A stretch of DNA of 64,000 bases from DAIDKA01 sp036267975 (GCA_036267975.1 DATAVA010000018.1:1-64000), one strand, 5' to 3'. Shown: positions 1-9,407, numbered from the stretch's first letter. A program made the numbers and translations. Notes: a model not told the origin generated them from the sequence alone.

Positions 1-415
1 TTCCCACACACCCCACCAAATTCACTTAGAAAACAGTTAATTACGCGCGCGAAGTCGCTGTCGCGCTTCTGCGCATGTTCATCCCGTGCGCACTCAGTGC
101 GGTTGCTTACTGCGCGATACGCACGCAAGGACCTGACGACATGGCTTCAATTCAGCGCATCGTTTCACCGCTCACGAAGGACGGCGGACAGGGCGCTGGC
201 GGGATCACTCGGGGAACGGGGGCCGATGTTCGACTTCGAGTGGCTTGGATTCGATGTCCTTGGACGGGTGAGTGGTGACTGACACCGACGGCTCCTGTGA
301 GAGGACGGACTTCGAACCAAATCCGAGCCCATGCGAGTACCCGTGACAGTTTAAGATCTGGGCATCAAGGCGGCATTGGTGAGGTTACGGAGCCGTGGGC
401 CCGAAATCACCATTG
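1..415. other. Left-edge non-coding stretch
   Basis: I see no convincing gene here. The short open frames have unconvincing composition and no ribosome binding site. It lies downstream of the leftward nickel permease gene. I found no clear hairpin followed by a T-run, so the end of the urease transcript is not located. Confidence 0.5.
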
Positions 416-1477
416 TTAACTGGCTCGACAGTCGTCGTGCCGCTGCGCAAAGCGGCCAAGCTTCCATATGGCGACTGAGGCCGCCCACGCAAGCAGGAAC
501 AAGGTGACGATGACATACCCGAGCTTTCCAAAGTCGAGCCGCGCAATCCGGTCATAGCAACTGCCATGAAGGCGAAGCACGCCGATCAATACTTGAAGAA
601 TTTCGATGGTCCCGATCACCAGTGCTACAGCGACCGAAAGGCCCGTCGTGGTCACATTGTAGAAGATCTTTCTGACGGGATTGAGGAGTGCCCAGTCGTA
701 GGCCTTGGTCATCAGCACGCCATCCGTCGTGTCCATAAGCGTCATACCTGCGGCGAACAGGATGGGCAGCGATAGCACTGCCGGCACCGGTAGGTTGCCG
801 GCGGTGGCTCCCGCCGTCATCGTAAGCAGACCAATCTCGGAGGCCGTGTCAAAACCCAATCCGAACAGGGCCCCGAGCGGATACATCTGCCAGCTGTGAC
901 TCATCACCTTCCGGATACGCCCACGGAAAAGCCGATTCAGAAGACCGCGTTGCGTCAACAGCGTTTCCAGGTGTGCGTGGTTGTGGCCACCGGTCGTGGC
1001 CTGCCGCCAGATCTTAAGGATGTTCAACAGTACGAGAAGGTTGAGTATCCCGATGAACCACAAAAAGATACCCGAAACACCGGTGCCGACGACGCCGCCC
1101 GCGCTCTGCAACTGCGGGAGATGCTGCTTGACCGCGGTGCCCGAAAAAGCAATGGCGAGCGCCAGGCCCAAGACAATCGTGGAGTGGCCCAAAGAGAAGA
1201 AGAGCCCCGCACCGAGCGGCGCCTGCCCCTTTTGCAGCAGGTAGCGGACAGTGTCATCGATTGCGGCGATGTGATCCGCATCGAAGGCATGACGCAGTCC
1301 GAACAGATAAGCGACGAGCCCAAGGCCGATCAGCGCCGGATACCGCGCCGCGAAGTGCAGATACAAACCCCAACCGGCGCCGTGCAGTAAAGCCACGACG
1401 AAATAGAGGCCGCCTAGCCGGCGCCACTGCGCCGTCGAGAAGTATGGATGCCGCACCGTCGACCCGGTACGCATCAT
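416..1477 (-). CDS. NiCoT-family nickel/cobalt permease (HoxN/NixA type)
   Basis: Inner-membrane permease predicted to import Ni2+ (possibly Co2+), the metal urease needs. The 353-residue length is usual for the family, several hydrophobic helices are visible, and the family signature RHAFDADHI near residues 62-70 matches the HX4DH motif of transmembrane segment II. The ATG directly follows the stop of the upstream response regulator (TAA then ATG), so it is the last gene of the ureDABCEFG-kinase-regulator operon. This placement supports a role in supplying nickel for urease maturation by UreE/UreG. Nickel rather than cobalt specificity is inferred from context only. Confidence 0.92.
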   Translation of the reverse strand: MMRTGSTVRHPYFSTAQWRRLGGLYFVVALLHGAGWGLYLHFAARYPALIGLGLVAYLFGLRHAFDADHIAAIDDTVRYLLQKGQAPLGAGLFFSLGHSTIVLGLALAIAFSGTAVKQHLPQLQSAGGVVGTGVSGIFLWFIGILNLLVLLNILKIWRQATTGGHNHAHLETLLTQRGLLNRLFRGRIRKVMSHSWQMYPLGALFGLGFDTASEIGLLTMTAGATAGNLPVPAVLSLPILFAAGMTLMDTTDGVLMTKAYDWALLNPVRKIFYNVTTTGLSVAVALVIGTIEILQVLIGVLRLHGSCYDRIARLDFGKLGYVIVTLFLLAWAASVAIWKLGRFAQRHDDCRAS

Positions 1478-2383
1478 TTATCTTGTCAGCGAGCGGACCG
1501 CGCGGGCGGCCGCCGCAGCGCGATTTTCTACCCCGAGTTTGACGAACACCTGTTCGAGATGCTTGTTGACCGTGCGCGGACTGATGACGAGGATCTCGCC
1601 GATCTCCCGGTTCGACTTACCGCGCGATATCCACAGCAGCACCTGGGATTCACGGGTCGTCAGCGCGAGCATCTGCTGCAGCAATTGTTCGTCGGGAACG
1701 GTGCTGGTCTCAGTCAGTCGGAACAGCAGCTCGTTAGGGCCCGTGGAACTCAGGAAGGCCAGTTCCATTTTGCGGCCGTCGACTTCGATGATGGAGCGCG
1801 CGCCGGCGAGACCGCCCTGATGTCGCAGGCCGGTCAGCTGACGCACCACATTCGGCGGCAGACCGGCTCCGCCGTCGCCATTCGCCGGAAACAGCTCAGA
1901 CAACAGCTGCTTTGCCTTGGGAGTGCACCACAGCAACTGGCCATTGCCGTCCGTGGCCACCAGGAAGCGTCCCGCGGCATCGAGCGCGGCGCGACTGCCG
2001 TGGGCGATGCGCGCGTTGGCCAGGTGCACACGAATTCGCGCCAGGAGTTCATCGATGACGATGGGCTTCGTCACATAATCCACACCGCCCGCGGCCAGGC
2101 CCTGTACGACATGCTCGGTCTCGCAGAGCCCGGTCATGAAAATGACGGGCAAGTGCGAGAGCAGTTTCTCCCCCTTTAGACGCCGACAGGTATCGAAGCC
2201 GTCCAGCCCAGGCATCACCGCGTCCATCAGCACCAGATCAGGAGTGATCTGCTCGACGAGGGCAAGCGCGCTCTCGCCATCCGTGGCAATAAGCACTGTG
2301 AATCCGGCGTGATCCAGGGTGTCCGTCAGAAATCCCAGTGTTTCCGGCGTGTCGTCCACTACGAGTAAGGTATCGCGTCGCAT
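1478..2383 (-). CDS. LuxR-family two-component response regulator
   Basis: DNA-binding response regulator of 301 residues. The N-terminal receiver (about 1-120) has the acidic pair D10/D11, phospho-acceptor D54 in a VLMDAVMPG context and K106 in VTKP. A middle segment (about 135-225) resembles a PAS-like linker. The C-terminus (about 235-297) is a LuxR/NarL helix-turn-helix with TxRESQVLLWISRGKSN and the recognition segment ISPRTVNKH. It starts 3 nt after the stop of the transporter-kinase gene, so that kinase is the obvious partner. I infer that it controls the urease operon, the divergent urt operon or both. No characterised orthologue is recognised. Confidence 0.9.
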   Translation of the reverse strand: MRRDTLLVVDDTPETLGFLTDTLDHAGFTVLIATDGESALALVEQITPDLVLMDAVMPGLDGFDTCRRLKGEKLLSHLPVIFMTGLCETEHVVQGLAAGGVDYVTKPIVIDELLARIRVHLANARIAHGSRAALDAAGRFLVATDGNGQLLWCTPKAKQLLSELFPANGDGGAGLPPNVVRQLTGLRHQGGLAGARSIIEVDGRKMELAFLSSTGPNELLFRLTETSTVPDEQLLQQMLALTTRESQVLLWISRGKSNREIGEILVISPRTVNKHLEQVFVKLGVENRAAAAARAVRSLTR

Positions 2384-2386
2384 GTT

Positions 2387-5300
2387 TCAACCTTTCGGGC
2401 GCAATTCTTCCAGAACGCTCATGTAGCGCTTCAGGTCGAAGTTGGAGATCAGCGTTCGAAGGCGAGCCGCCAAGGCGACGGTGGCGGCGTCGTGCTGCTC
2501 AATTTCACGCAGTTTGGCCTCGATGCCGCGCACGTGGCCGATGCGGCCCAGCTGGTACAGGGCATCCAGGTGCTGCAAGGAGGCCCCGGACATTTCCGGC
2601 AGCGGTTCGGTTGTCTGATCGGCCGGCAGGGGTGCCGAATCGTGCACCCACTGCAGCTGCAGGAGTTCGCCGATTTGTGTCAGCAGGGTCTCAAGGTCCA
2701 CTGGTTTCATGATGAAGCCATCGTGGGGCGAGGCACCATCTCCACCGGGCCGAAACTCGTGCGCATTGGCCGAGACGATGATCACTTTGAGCAGGTGCGT
2801 TGCCGACTCTTCAGACCAGGGCCCCGGTCCGCGTTCGGCCTCCTCCGTTAGGCGCAGCGCCTGAGCGACTTCCCAACCGGTCATGTCCGGCAGCGAGATG
2901 TCCAGCAGCACCATGTCCGGCTTGCGCAGTGCAGCCATTTCAAGACACGTGCTGCCATTGGAGGCCAGCACGACTGTGAAGCCCAGCGCCGCGAGCAGAT
3001 CACGGACCAGATCGAGGTGCGACCAATCATCGTCTGCCACGAGTATGGTGCGACGCGGCCCGGTGTAGCCACGCACCAGACGGGGCTTGTCAGCCAGGGC
3101 CGGGTCGTGCGTGGCTTCCGACAGCAGCAGCCGACAAGTCAGCGTGGAGCCGGCGCCGGGAATGCTGCGCACGAGCAGCTCCCCGCCCATGATCTGGGTG
3201 AGCAGCTTAGTGATGGTCAGTCCGAGGCCAGTCCCCGGCAGCGCCCGCACCGCCGGTTCCCGGCCCCGTTCAAAAGGCTCGAAGATCCGCTCCAGGTCCG
3301 ATTGGTGGATGCCAATTCCGGTGTCTGACACTTCGAACTCAGCCACCTGGCTGCGGTAACGAACAATGAGGCTTGCGTGGCCCGCCTCGGTGTACTTGAT
3401 TGCGTTCGACAGCAGATTGATCAGGATCTGGCGCAGACGCTTTTGGTCGGTGTGCACGTACAGTGGCAGGTGGGGGGGGCGCTCATACTGGAAGTTGATA
3501 CCCTTGGCGGCTGCCTGCAGGCGGAACATGTCCACCAGCTGATCGAGAAACTCAACCAGTTGTACCTTGTCCCGGTTCAGCCGCAGCAGCCCGTTTTCAA
3601 TGCGTGAGATATCCAGCAGTCCGTCAATCAGGTTTGAGAGGTGCTCGGCGCTGCGGCGGATGACTCGCACGGCGTGCTGGGGAGGTGAGCTCGTGTTGCG
3701 CTCCATGAGCTGCGCATAGCCGGAAATCGAGTTCAGCGGTGTGCGGATCTCGTGGCTGATGCCCACCAGGTAGCGCGTCTTCGCGACATTGGCTGCTTCC
3801 GCGATTTCCTTGGCCCGTTGCAGGGCCGCGTCGGTGCGTTGATGGGCCTCGATCTCCTCCATCAGCATGGTGGTCTGGCGGGCAGACTCCTTCTCCGCGG
3901 CCCGCCGGCTTTCGAGGGCCAGCACGATGATCCATGCGGCGACGCCCGAAACCACCAGCAGGCTCAGGAATACCACCCACAGTGTCGTGCGGATGACGGC
4001 GCGTTCCGGAACACCCGCGTCGGTGCCGTACTGGTGGTAAATGAGCGAGAGCAACAGGCCGTTGGCCAGCGTGAAGCAGAACAGCAGACCGAAGAACTGT
4101 CCGGCACGGGTATACACGACCGTTGCCCACCTGCTCGGCAAGAGCCAGCGCAGTGCCAGCGCCAGCTGCTGCACGAACCGGCTGTTCTCCTTGCAGACAT
4201 CGTGACAGCGCGCTTCCAGCGTGCAGCACAGCGAGCAGATCGGCCCCGAATAGGCCGGGCACATGGCCATGTCGCGGCTTTCGAAACTGTTCTCGCAGAT
4301 GCTGCAGCGGATTTCGGTCTGGTCCTGAGGCAGGCCACCGGGTTTGCGGGCCAGGTAGTAGCGGCCGTCAGTCGCCCAGGCGATGACGGGTGCGGCCACG
4401 AAGGCCACCGCCAGACCGACGAAGGGGGAGAGGATCTGCAGGGTGATACCAAAACCACCGAGGAAAGCGATGGTGGATGCCAGGATGGACAGCGCAAGGG
4501 CACCGACACCTACCGGGTTGATGTCGTAGAGATGGGCACGCTTGAACTCGATATACGGTGGGGAGTAGCCCAGGGGCTTGTTGATGACCAAGTCCGCGGT
4601 CAGCGCGCCGATCCAGCCAGCCGCGAAATTGGCGTAGATGCGCAGAATGCTCTCCACCACGTGCAAGATGTTGGTTTCCATCAGCAGCAGCGCGAGCACC
4701 ACATTGAACACCAGCCAGACCACCCGCCCGGGGTGACTATGGGTCAGGCGCGAAAAGAAGTTCGACCACGCGATGGAGCCGGCATAGGCATTGGTGACAT
4801 TGATCTTCAGCTGGCACACGATGACAAACACGCCCGCAAGAATCAGGCCCACAGAAGGTGAACCCAGCGTTTGCCGAAAGGCCAGCGAGTACATCGAGGT
4901 GGGTTGCGTCGCCTCGTCCAGTGAAAGCCCGTGTTGCAATGCCAGCCAAGCGAGAAAGGACCCGGCGATGAGCTTGAAGCCTCCCAGCAGTACCCAGCCC
5001 GGACCCGTCAGCAGCAGCGCGGTCCACCAGCCGCGACCGTTGCCGGGTTTGCGCTCCGGCAGGAAGCGCAGGTAATCCACCTGCTCACCGATCTGCGGCA
5101 GCAATGACAGCAGCGTCGAGGCCGCCATGCCGAACAGCAGCAGATTCAGCGAGCCATTGGGGTTTCCCTGCGCGCCGCTGTAGTGCGTCCAGGCCGCGAG
5201 CTCCTCACGCCCGCGGGTCGCGACGTAGACCAACGGCAGGAACTGCAGCACCAGCCAGATGCCCTGAGTTGCCATCTGCATTCGACTGATGAGGCTTATG

Positions 5301-5803
5301 CCGTACAGCGCGATCGGAATGACGACCAGCGAACTGATGATGTGCGCCAGCGCCAGCGGTATGCCAAACAGCATGTGCAGCGCCACCGACATGATGCTGG
5401 CTTCGATGGAAAACAGGATGAACGTGAATGAGGCGTAGATCAGCGAGGTGATCGTCGAGCCCATGTAGCCGAACCCCGCGCCGCGGGTCAGCAAATCGAT
5501 ATCGACCCCATAGCGGGCGGCATAAATGGAAATTGGCAAGCCGATCAGAAACATCAGCACCGAGAAGAAGGCGATGGCCCACACCGCGTTGGAGAATCCG
5601 TAGCTGAGGGTCAGCGAGCCGCCGATGGCTTCGCAGGCTAGAAAAGCGATCGGACCGAGGGCGGTATTACCGACGCGGAACGAAGACTTGCGCGCCCGCT
5701 CCGGGGTATAGCGGAGGGCATAGTCCTCCAGGGTCTGGCTGTTCACCCACTGGTTGTACTGGCGCCGCTCTCTGACGATGCGCTGGCGATGCCGGGTGTT
5801 CAC
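2387..5803 (-). CDS. NCS1-type transporter fused to hybrid sensor histidine kinase
   Basis: A 1138-residue membrane sensor. Residues about 35-480 form an NCS1 (cytosine/purine/allantoin permease) domain with many helices. Residues 500-537 are a module with eight cysteines. Two further membrane helices follow (about 566-590 and 606-632), then a coiled linker, a HisKA box with SHEIRTP (H684), an N-box near 794-805, G-boxes DTGIG (827) and GTGLGL (857), and a receiver with D924/D925, phospho-acceptor D968 and K1033. The helical tail shows no HPt motif. The gene lies 28 bp after ureG and 3 nt before a LuxR-type regulator, so a urea-related ligand is the natural guess. Transporter-kinase fusions are known (CbrA, with an SSS/SLC5 domain); I do not know a characterised NCS1 example. 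Confidence 0.9.
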   Translation of the reverse strand: MNTRHRQRIVRERRQYNQWVNSQTLEDYALRYTPERARKSSFRVGNTALGPIAFLACEAIGGSLTLSYGFSNAVWAIAFFSVLMFLIGLPISIYAARYGVDIDLLTRGAGFGYMGSTITSLIYASFTFILFSIEASIMSVALHMLFGIPLALAHIISSLVVIPIALYGISLISRMQMATQGIWLVLQFLPLVYVATRGREELAAWTHYSGAQGNPNGSLNLLLFGMAASTLLSLLPQIGEQVDYLRFLPERKPGNGRGWWTALLLTGPGWVLLGGFKLIAGSFLAWLALQHGLSLDEATQPTSMYSLAFRQTLGSPSVGLILAGVFVIVCQLKINVTNAYAGSIAWSNFFSRLTHSHPGRVVWLVFNVVLALLLMETNILHVVESILRIYANFAAGWIGALTADLVINKPLGYSPPYIEFKRAHLYDINPVGVGALALSILASTIAFLGGFGITLQILSPFVGLAVAFVAAPVIAWATDGRYYLARKPGGLPQDQTEIRCSICENSFESRDMAMCPAYSGPICSLCCTLEARCHDVCKENSRFVQQLALALRWLLPSRWATVVYTRAGQFFGLLFCFTLANGLLLSLIYHQYGTDAGVPERAVIRTTLWVVFLSLLVVSGVAAWIIVLALESRRAAEKESARQTTMLMEEIEAHQRTDAALQRAKEIAEAANVAKTRYLVGISHEIRTPLNSISGYAQLMERNTSSPPQHAVRVIRRSAEHLSNLIDGLLDISRIENGLLRLNRDKVQLVEFLDQLVDMFRLQAAAKGINFQYERPPHLPLYVHTDQKRLRQILINLLSNAIKYTEAGHASLIVRYRSQVAEFEVSDTGIGIHQSDLERIFEPFERGREPAVRALPGTGLGLTITKLLTQIMGGELLVRSIPGAGSTLTCRLLLSEATHDPALADKPRLVRGYTGPRRTILVADDDWSHLDLVRDLLAALGFTVVLASNGSTCLEMAALRKPDMVLLDISLPDMTGWEVAQALRLTEEAERGPGPWSEESATHLLKVIIVSANAHEFRPGGDGASPHDGFIMKPVDLETLLTQIGELLQLQWVHDSAPLPADQTTEPLPEMSGASLQHLDALYQLGRIGHVRGIEAKLREIEQHDAATVALAARLRTLISNFDLKRYMSVLEELRPKG
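4193..4306 (-). other. Eight-cysteine module inside the transporter-kinase
   Basis: Residues 500-537 of the fusion protein contain a CxxC pair, then a CP..SGPIC stretch, then LCC, RC and VC: eight cysteines in 38 residues. It sits between the last transporter helix and the two extra helices that precede the kinase. The spacing resembles a zinc-ribbon or treble-clef fold but could also hold an iron-sulfur cluster. The position suggests a metal- or redox-responsive coupling element; this is inference. Confidence 0.6.
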
Positions 5804-5831
5804 TTTGTGTCCTGCACGGGTGTCGTCGTCC

Positions 5832-6479
5832 TCAGCCGGTGCGCTCAGGCAGGCCGCCCGATTGGATGATGAAATTGGCGATCTCGGTCACGCCCAGATC
5901 CTTTTTCAGGTTGGTGAAGATGAACGGACGATTGCCGCGCATCTTGCGCGAATCCCGGTCCATCACCTCCAGGGAGGCTTCCACCAGCGGCGCTAGGTCG
6001 ATCTTGTTGATGACCAGTAGATCCGATCGCGTGATGCCCGGGCCACCTTTGCGGGGAATCTTGTCGCCCGCAGAAACATCGATGACGTAAATCGTGAGGT
6101 CCGCGAGCTCCGGGCTGAACGTAGCCGCGAGGTTATCGCCGCCACTTTCGATGAAGATCAGCTCCAGCCCCGGGAACCGCGCATGCATCTGCGACACCGC
6201 CGCCAGGTTGATGCTCGCATCTTCGCGAATGGCCGTGTGCGGACAGCCTCCGGTTTCCACACCGATGATACGCTCGGCCGGCAAAGCGCCGGAGCGCGTC
6301 AGAAACTGCGCGTCTTCCTTGGTATAGATGTCGTTGGTGATGGCGGCCGTGTTGTAGAACCGGCACAGGTGACGGCACAGGCGTTCAGTGAGCGCGGTCT
6401 TGCCCGAGCCCACCGGACCGCCGATGCCGACCCGCAGGGGACCAGTGGCGGTAAGGGGAGTAGTGACGCTGGCATTCAT
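5832..6479 (-). CDS. ureG: Urease accessory GTPase UreG
   Basis: Cytosolic SIMIBI-class GTPase that, with UreD, UreF and UreE, drives GTP-dependent nickel insertion into apo-urease. The 215 residues are standard. The P-loop GGPVGSGKT lies at residues 20-28, and the IESGGDNLAATFSPEL and NKIDLAP segments typical of UreG are present. The ATG overlaps the ureF stop (ATGA), indicating translational coupling. The next gene downstream is the transporter-kinase after only 28 bp. Confidence 0.97.
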   Translation of the reverse strand: MNASVTTPLTATGPLRVGIGGPVGSGKTALTERLCRHLCRFYNTAAITNDIYTKEDAQFLTRSGALPAERIIGVETGGCPHTAIREDASINLAAVSQMHARFPGLELIFIESGGDNLAATFSPELADLTIYVIDVSAGDKIPRKGGPGITRSDLLVINKIDLAPLVEASLEVMDRDSRKMRGNRPFIFTNLKKDLGVTEIANFIIQSGGLPERTG

Positions 6480-7210
6480 GAGCGGAACAGCCTCGTGTAT
6501 TGGGTTTCATGACGCATCGAGCACAGCTCCAGTGTCGGGGCCGAAGTGCCCAGGTCATCCAGATCGGCGACCAGGGCGCGTTGCGCGGTGGCCGCAACGA
6601 CCGGCGCCAGACGGGCCACCGCAATCTGCGCGTCGGTCTGCCCCAGCGGAATCAGTCGGGCGCCGGCCGAGACCAGGTTCGCCGCGAGCACCTGCACGAA
6701 TGCGTGTAGAGCCGGGGTCAGTGCGACATCGTGTGCGGCGCAGGTGACCGCAACCGCTACGCATTGCGCGATTCGTCGCCCGCGCATATCACTGGCAAAC
6801 TGCGCCAAACGCGGGTGTGGCCACGCATTCAGGGTCACGTCCAGGAACGCGGTGCCCTGCTGGCAGCTTTCCAGGGCGGTTTCGGAGGTGGCGCGAAATG
6901 CCGCAGCGAGCTGCGCCAGTTCCAGAAGCTGCGCCCGCGCGCTGCGATTCCAGAGGAGCAGCGGCTGTTGGGCTGCACGCCATGCGTGTGCGAACAGGAC
7001 GGCATCCACCCAGCCGCCACCGCGCTCCAGCACCGCGCCGATGAAATCCAGCAGATCCGCACGCGTGGTGACCGTACCGCGTTCGACCGCCCATTCCATG
7101 CCATGGCTGTAGCTGAACGCTCCGGTCGGATAGGCCGGCGAGCACCATGCCAGCAGCTGGAACTGCGTCGTGATCGATTGTGATGGTGGGCTATCCATGG
7201 CTGTGTCCAT
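6476..7210 (-). CDS. ureF: Urease accessory protein UreF
   Basis: All-helical accessory protein that bridges UreG and UreD on apo-urease and gates nickel transfer. The 244-residue protein has the characteristic N-terminal SPAYPTGAFSYSHG motif and the GxxxW segment after it. The 5' end overlaps ureE by about 20 nt from the first ATG; a second ATG at 7198 (MDSPPSQ) would reduce the overlap to 8 nt and is equally plausible. It is followed by ureG with a 4-nt overlap. Confidence 0.95.
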   Translation of the reverse strand: MDTAMDSPPSQSITTQFQLLAWCSPAYPTGAFSYSHGMEWAVERGTVTTRADLLDFIGAVLERGGGWVDAVLFAHAWRAAQQPLLLWNRSARAQLLELAQLAAAFRATSETALESCQQGTAFLDVTLNAWPHPRLAQFASDMRGRRIAQCVAVAVTCAAHDVALTPALHAFVQVLAANLVSAGARLIPLGQTDAQIAVARLAPVVAATAQRALVADLDDLGTSAPTLELCSMRHETQYTRLFRS

Positions 7211-7697
7211 GAGCCGAATGACCGGGGGCGAACAGCAGCGAATGACTGCCGTCGTACGCGCCGGGTTCGGGCGTGAAGGCCTCTTCCACGTGACGAACCG
7301 CGGCGCCCAGTCCGCGCAACATATCTTCGATGACAGAATCTTCGCGGATCAGGATCCGTCCGGTCGTGATCTGAGCCGGCAGATGGCGGTTGCCGATATG
7401 CCAGGCGACTCGCGCGAGTTGTTCCGCGTCGCTGGCGCGGATCTCCAGCAGTGGCTCAGCCGCGGCGGTCACGCGGATGATGCGGCCGTCTTCGAGCCGC
7501 AATCCGTCACCATCGCGCAGAAGCGTAGTGCGAGTCAGATCGAGCAGGAATTCCGTGCCGGCCGCAGCGAGGTAGCGCAAACGACGTCGGTGGCGCTCGT
7601 CATAGGTGAGTGTAATGCGATCCGCCGGTGCCGCCTGCCAGCTGCCTGCTTTCAGCACCTGTGTCGCCCTGATCATCGTTAAAGGCCTGACGCTCAA
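7191..7697 (-). CDS. ureE: Urease nickel metallochaperone UreE
   Basis: Nickel-binding chaperone delivering Ni2+ to the UreDFG-urease complex. The 168 residues have the UreE N-terminal beta domain (ERHRRRLRYLA... region) and the central nickel-site segment with AWHIGNRHLP and LGAAVRHVEEAF. The C-terminus is a modest histidine tail (SAHGHSHG), much shorter than in storage-type UreE proteins. The ATG overlaps the ureC stop (ATGA); a second ATG at 7676 is possible. Confidence 0.95.
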   Translation of the reverse strand: MSVRPLTMIRATQVLKAGSWQAAPADRITLTYDERHRRRLRYLAAAGTEFLLDLTRTTLLRDGDGLRLEDGRIIRVTAAAEPLLEIRASDAEQLARVAWHIGNRHLPAQITTGRILIREDSVIEDMLRGLGAAVRHVEEAFTPEPGAYDGSHSLLFAPGHSAHGHSHG

Positions 7698-9403
7698 TAG
7701 AGAAAATAGCGCTGCGCCAGCGGCAGCACCTGCGCCGGTTCGCAGGTGAGGAGTACGCCATCTGCGCGCACTTCGTAGGTTTCCGCATCCACCTCGATGT
7801 GCGGTGTCGCGCTGTTGAGCACCATGTCGGACTTGCCGATGGTGCGGGTCTGGCTGACCGCGACCGCCGGACGCGCCAGACCCAGCCGTTGGGGGCCGGC
7901 GGCCTCCGCGAACGCACCGCTCACGAAGGTCAGCGCGCTGTTGGAGGCGCCCCGACCGATACCGCCGAACATCGCTCGATAGTGCACGGGCTGCGGTGTG
8001 GGGATGCTGGCGTTCGGATCGCCCATCGCTGCGGCAGCAATGTTACCGCCCTTGAGAATCATGTCGGGCTTGACGGCGAAGAACGCCGGCGACCACAGGA
8101 CCAGGTCCGCGAGCTTGCCCCCTTCGACCGAACCTACGTGCCGGGAGATTCCATGGGCGATCGCCGGATTGATGGTGTATTTGGCGATGTAACGGCGCGC
8201 CCGGAAGTTGTCGCTGGTCGCGCTGTCGCCGGGAAGCGCGCCGCGCTGGCGTTTCATCTTGTCGGCCGTCTGCCAGCAGCGAATGATGGTTTCCCCGATA
8301 CGGCCCATGGCCTGGCTGTCCGAACTCATCATGGAGAAGGCACCGAGGTCCTGCAGGATGTCTTCCGCTGCGATCGTCTCCTTGCGGATCCGGCTCTCGG
8401 CGAACGCGACGTCTTCGGCGATGCGTGAATCGAGGTGATGACACACCATGAGCATGTCCAGATGCTCATCCAGCGTATTCACCGTGTAGGGACGGGTGGG
8501 ATTGGTGCTTGAAGGCAGCACATTCGGCAGACCGCAGACGCGGATGATATCGGGCGCGTGTCCGCCACCGGCGCCCTCGGTATGAAATGCGTGGATGGTG
8601 CGACCCTTGAACGCCGCGATGGTGCTCTCGACGAATCCGGATTCGTTCAGCGTATCTGTGTGCAACGTGACCTGAACATCGAGGGCGTCGGCCACCGACA
8701 GGCAGCAATCGATGGCCGCCGGCGTGGTGCCCCAATCCTCATGCAGCTTCAGTCCGCAAGCACCCGCGTGAACCATTTCCACCAGCGCCTGCGGCTGGCT
8801 GGCGTTGCCCTTGCCGAACAGCCCGATGTTCATCGGCAGATGATCGGTGGCCTGCAGCATCTGGGTGAGATGCCAGGGGCCGGGTGTGCAGGTGGTGGCG
8901 AGCGTGCCGTGGGCGGGGCCCGTGCCGCCGCCGAGCATGGTGGTTACGCCGGCGAACAAGGCGTGCTCCACCTGCTGCGGGCAGATGAAGTGGATATGGG
9001 CGTCGATGCCGCCGGCCGTCACGATCTTGCCTTCGGCGGCAATGACCTCAGTGCCCGGACCTACGACGATGTCGACGCCCGGTTGCACGTCCGGATTGCC
9101 GGCCTTGCCGATGCGGATGATGCGACCGTCGCGGATGCCGATGTCTGCCTTGATTACGCCCCAGTGATCGAGGATCACGGCATTCGTGATGACGGTGTCC
9201 ACGGCGCCGTCGGCGCGGCTGCTCTGCGACTGACCCATGCCGTCCCGGATCACCTTGCCACCGCCGAACTTCACCTCCTCGCCATAGCTCGTCCGGTCCT
9301 CCTCAACGGTAATGAACAGTTCAGTGTCGGCCAGACGGATGCGATCCCCGACCGTGGGGCCGTACATGGTGGCGTAGGCGCGCCTACTGATCGCATAAGC
9401 CAT
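7694..9403 (-). CDS. ureC: Urease alpha subunit (catalytic)
   Basis: Catalytic subunit hydrolysing urea to ammonia and carbamate. The 569-residue length is canonical. Metal and active-site residues are visible: H136 and H138, carbamylated K219 in GLKLHEDWG, H248, H274, the mobile-flap C321/H322 in MVCHHL, and D362 in MSSDSQAMGR. Nothing essential is missing, so the enzyme should be active. It lies 4 nt downstream of ureB and overlaps ureE. Confidence 0.98.
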   Translation of the reverse strand: MAYAISRRAYATMYGPTVGDRIRLADTELFITVEEDRTSYGEEVKFGGGKVIRDGMGQSQSSRADGAVDTVITNAVILDHWGVIKADIGIRDGRIIRIGKAGNPDVQPGVDIVVGPGTEVIAAEGKIVTAGGIDAHIHFICPQQVEHALFAGVTTMLGGGTGPAHGTLATTCTPGPWHLTQMLQATDHLPMNIGLFGKGNASQPQALVEMVHAGACGLKLHEDWGTTPAAIDCCLSVADALDVQVTLHTDTLNESGFVESTIAAFKGRTIHAFHTEGAGGGHAPDIIRVCGLPNVLPSSTNPTRPYTVNTLDEHLDMLMVCHHLDSRIAEDVAFAESRIRKETIAAEDILQDLGAFSMMSSDSQAMGRIGETIIRCWQTADKMKRQRGALPGDSATSDNFRARRYIAKYTINPAIAHGISRHVGSVEGGKLADLVLWSPAFFAVKPDMILKGGNIAAAAMGDPNASIPTPQPVHYRAMFGGIGRGASNSALTFVSGAFAEAAGPQRLGLARPAVAVSQTRTIGKSDMVLNSATPHIEVDAETYEVRADGVLLTCEPAQVLPLAQRYFLY

Positions 9404-9407
9404 GACG

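Noticed and set aside
3752..4861. 369-codon plus-strand open frame
   Set aside because: Antisense shadow of the transporter-kinase gene.
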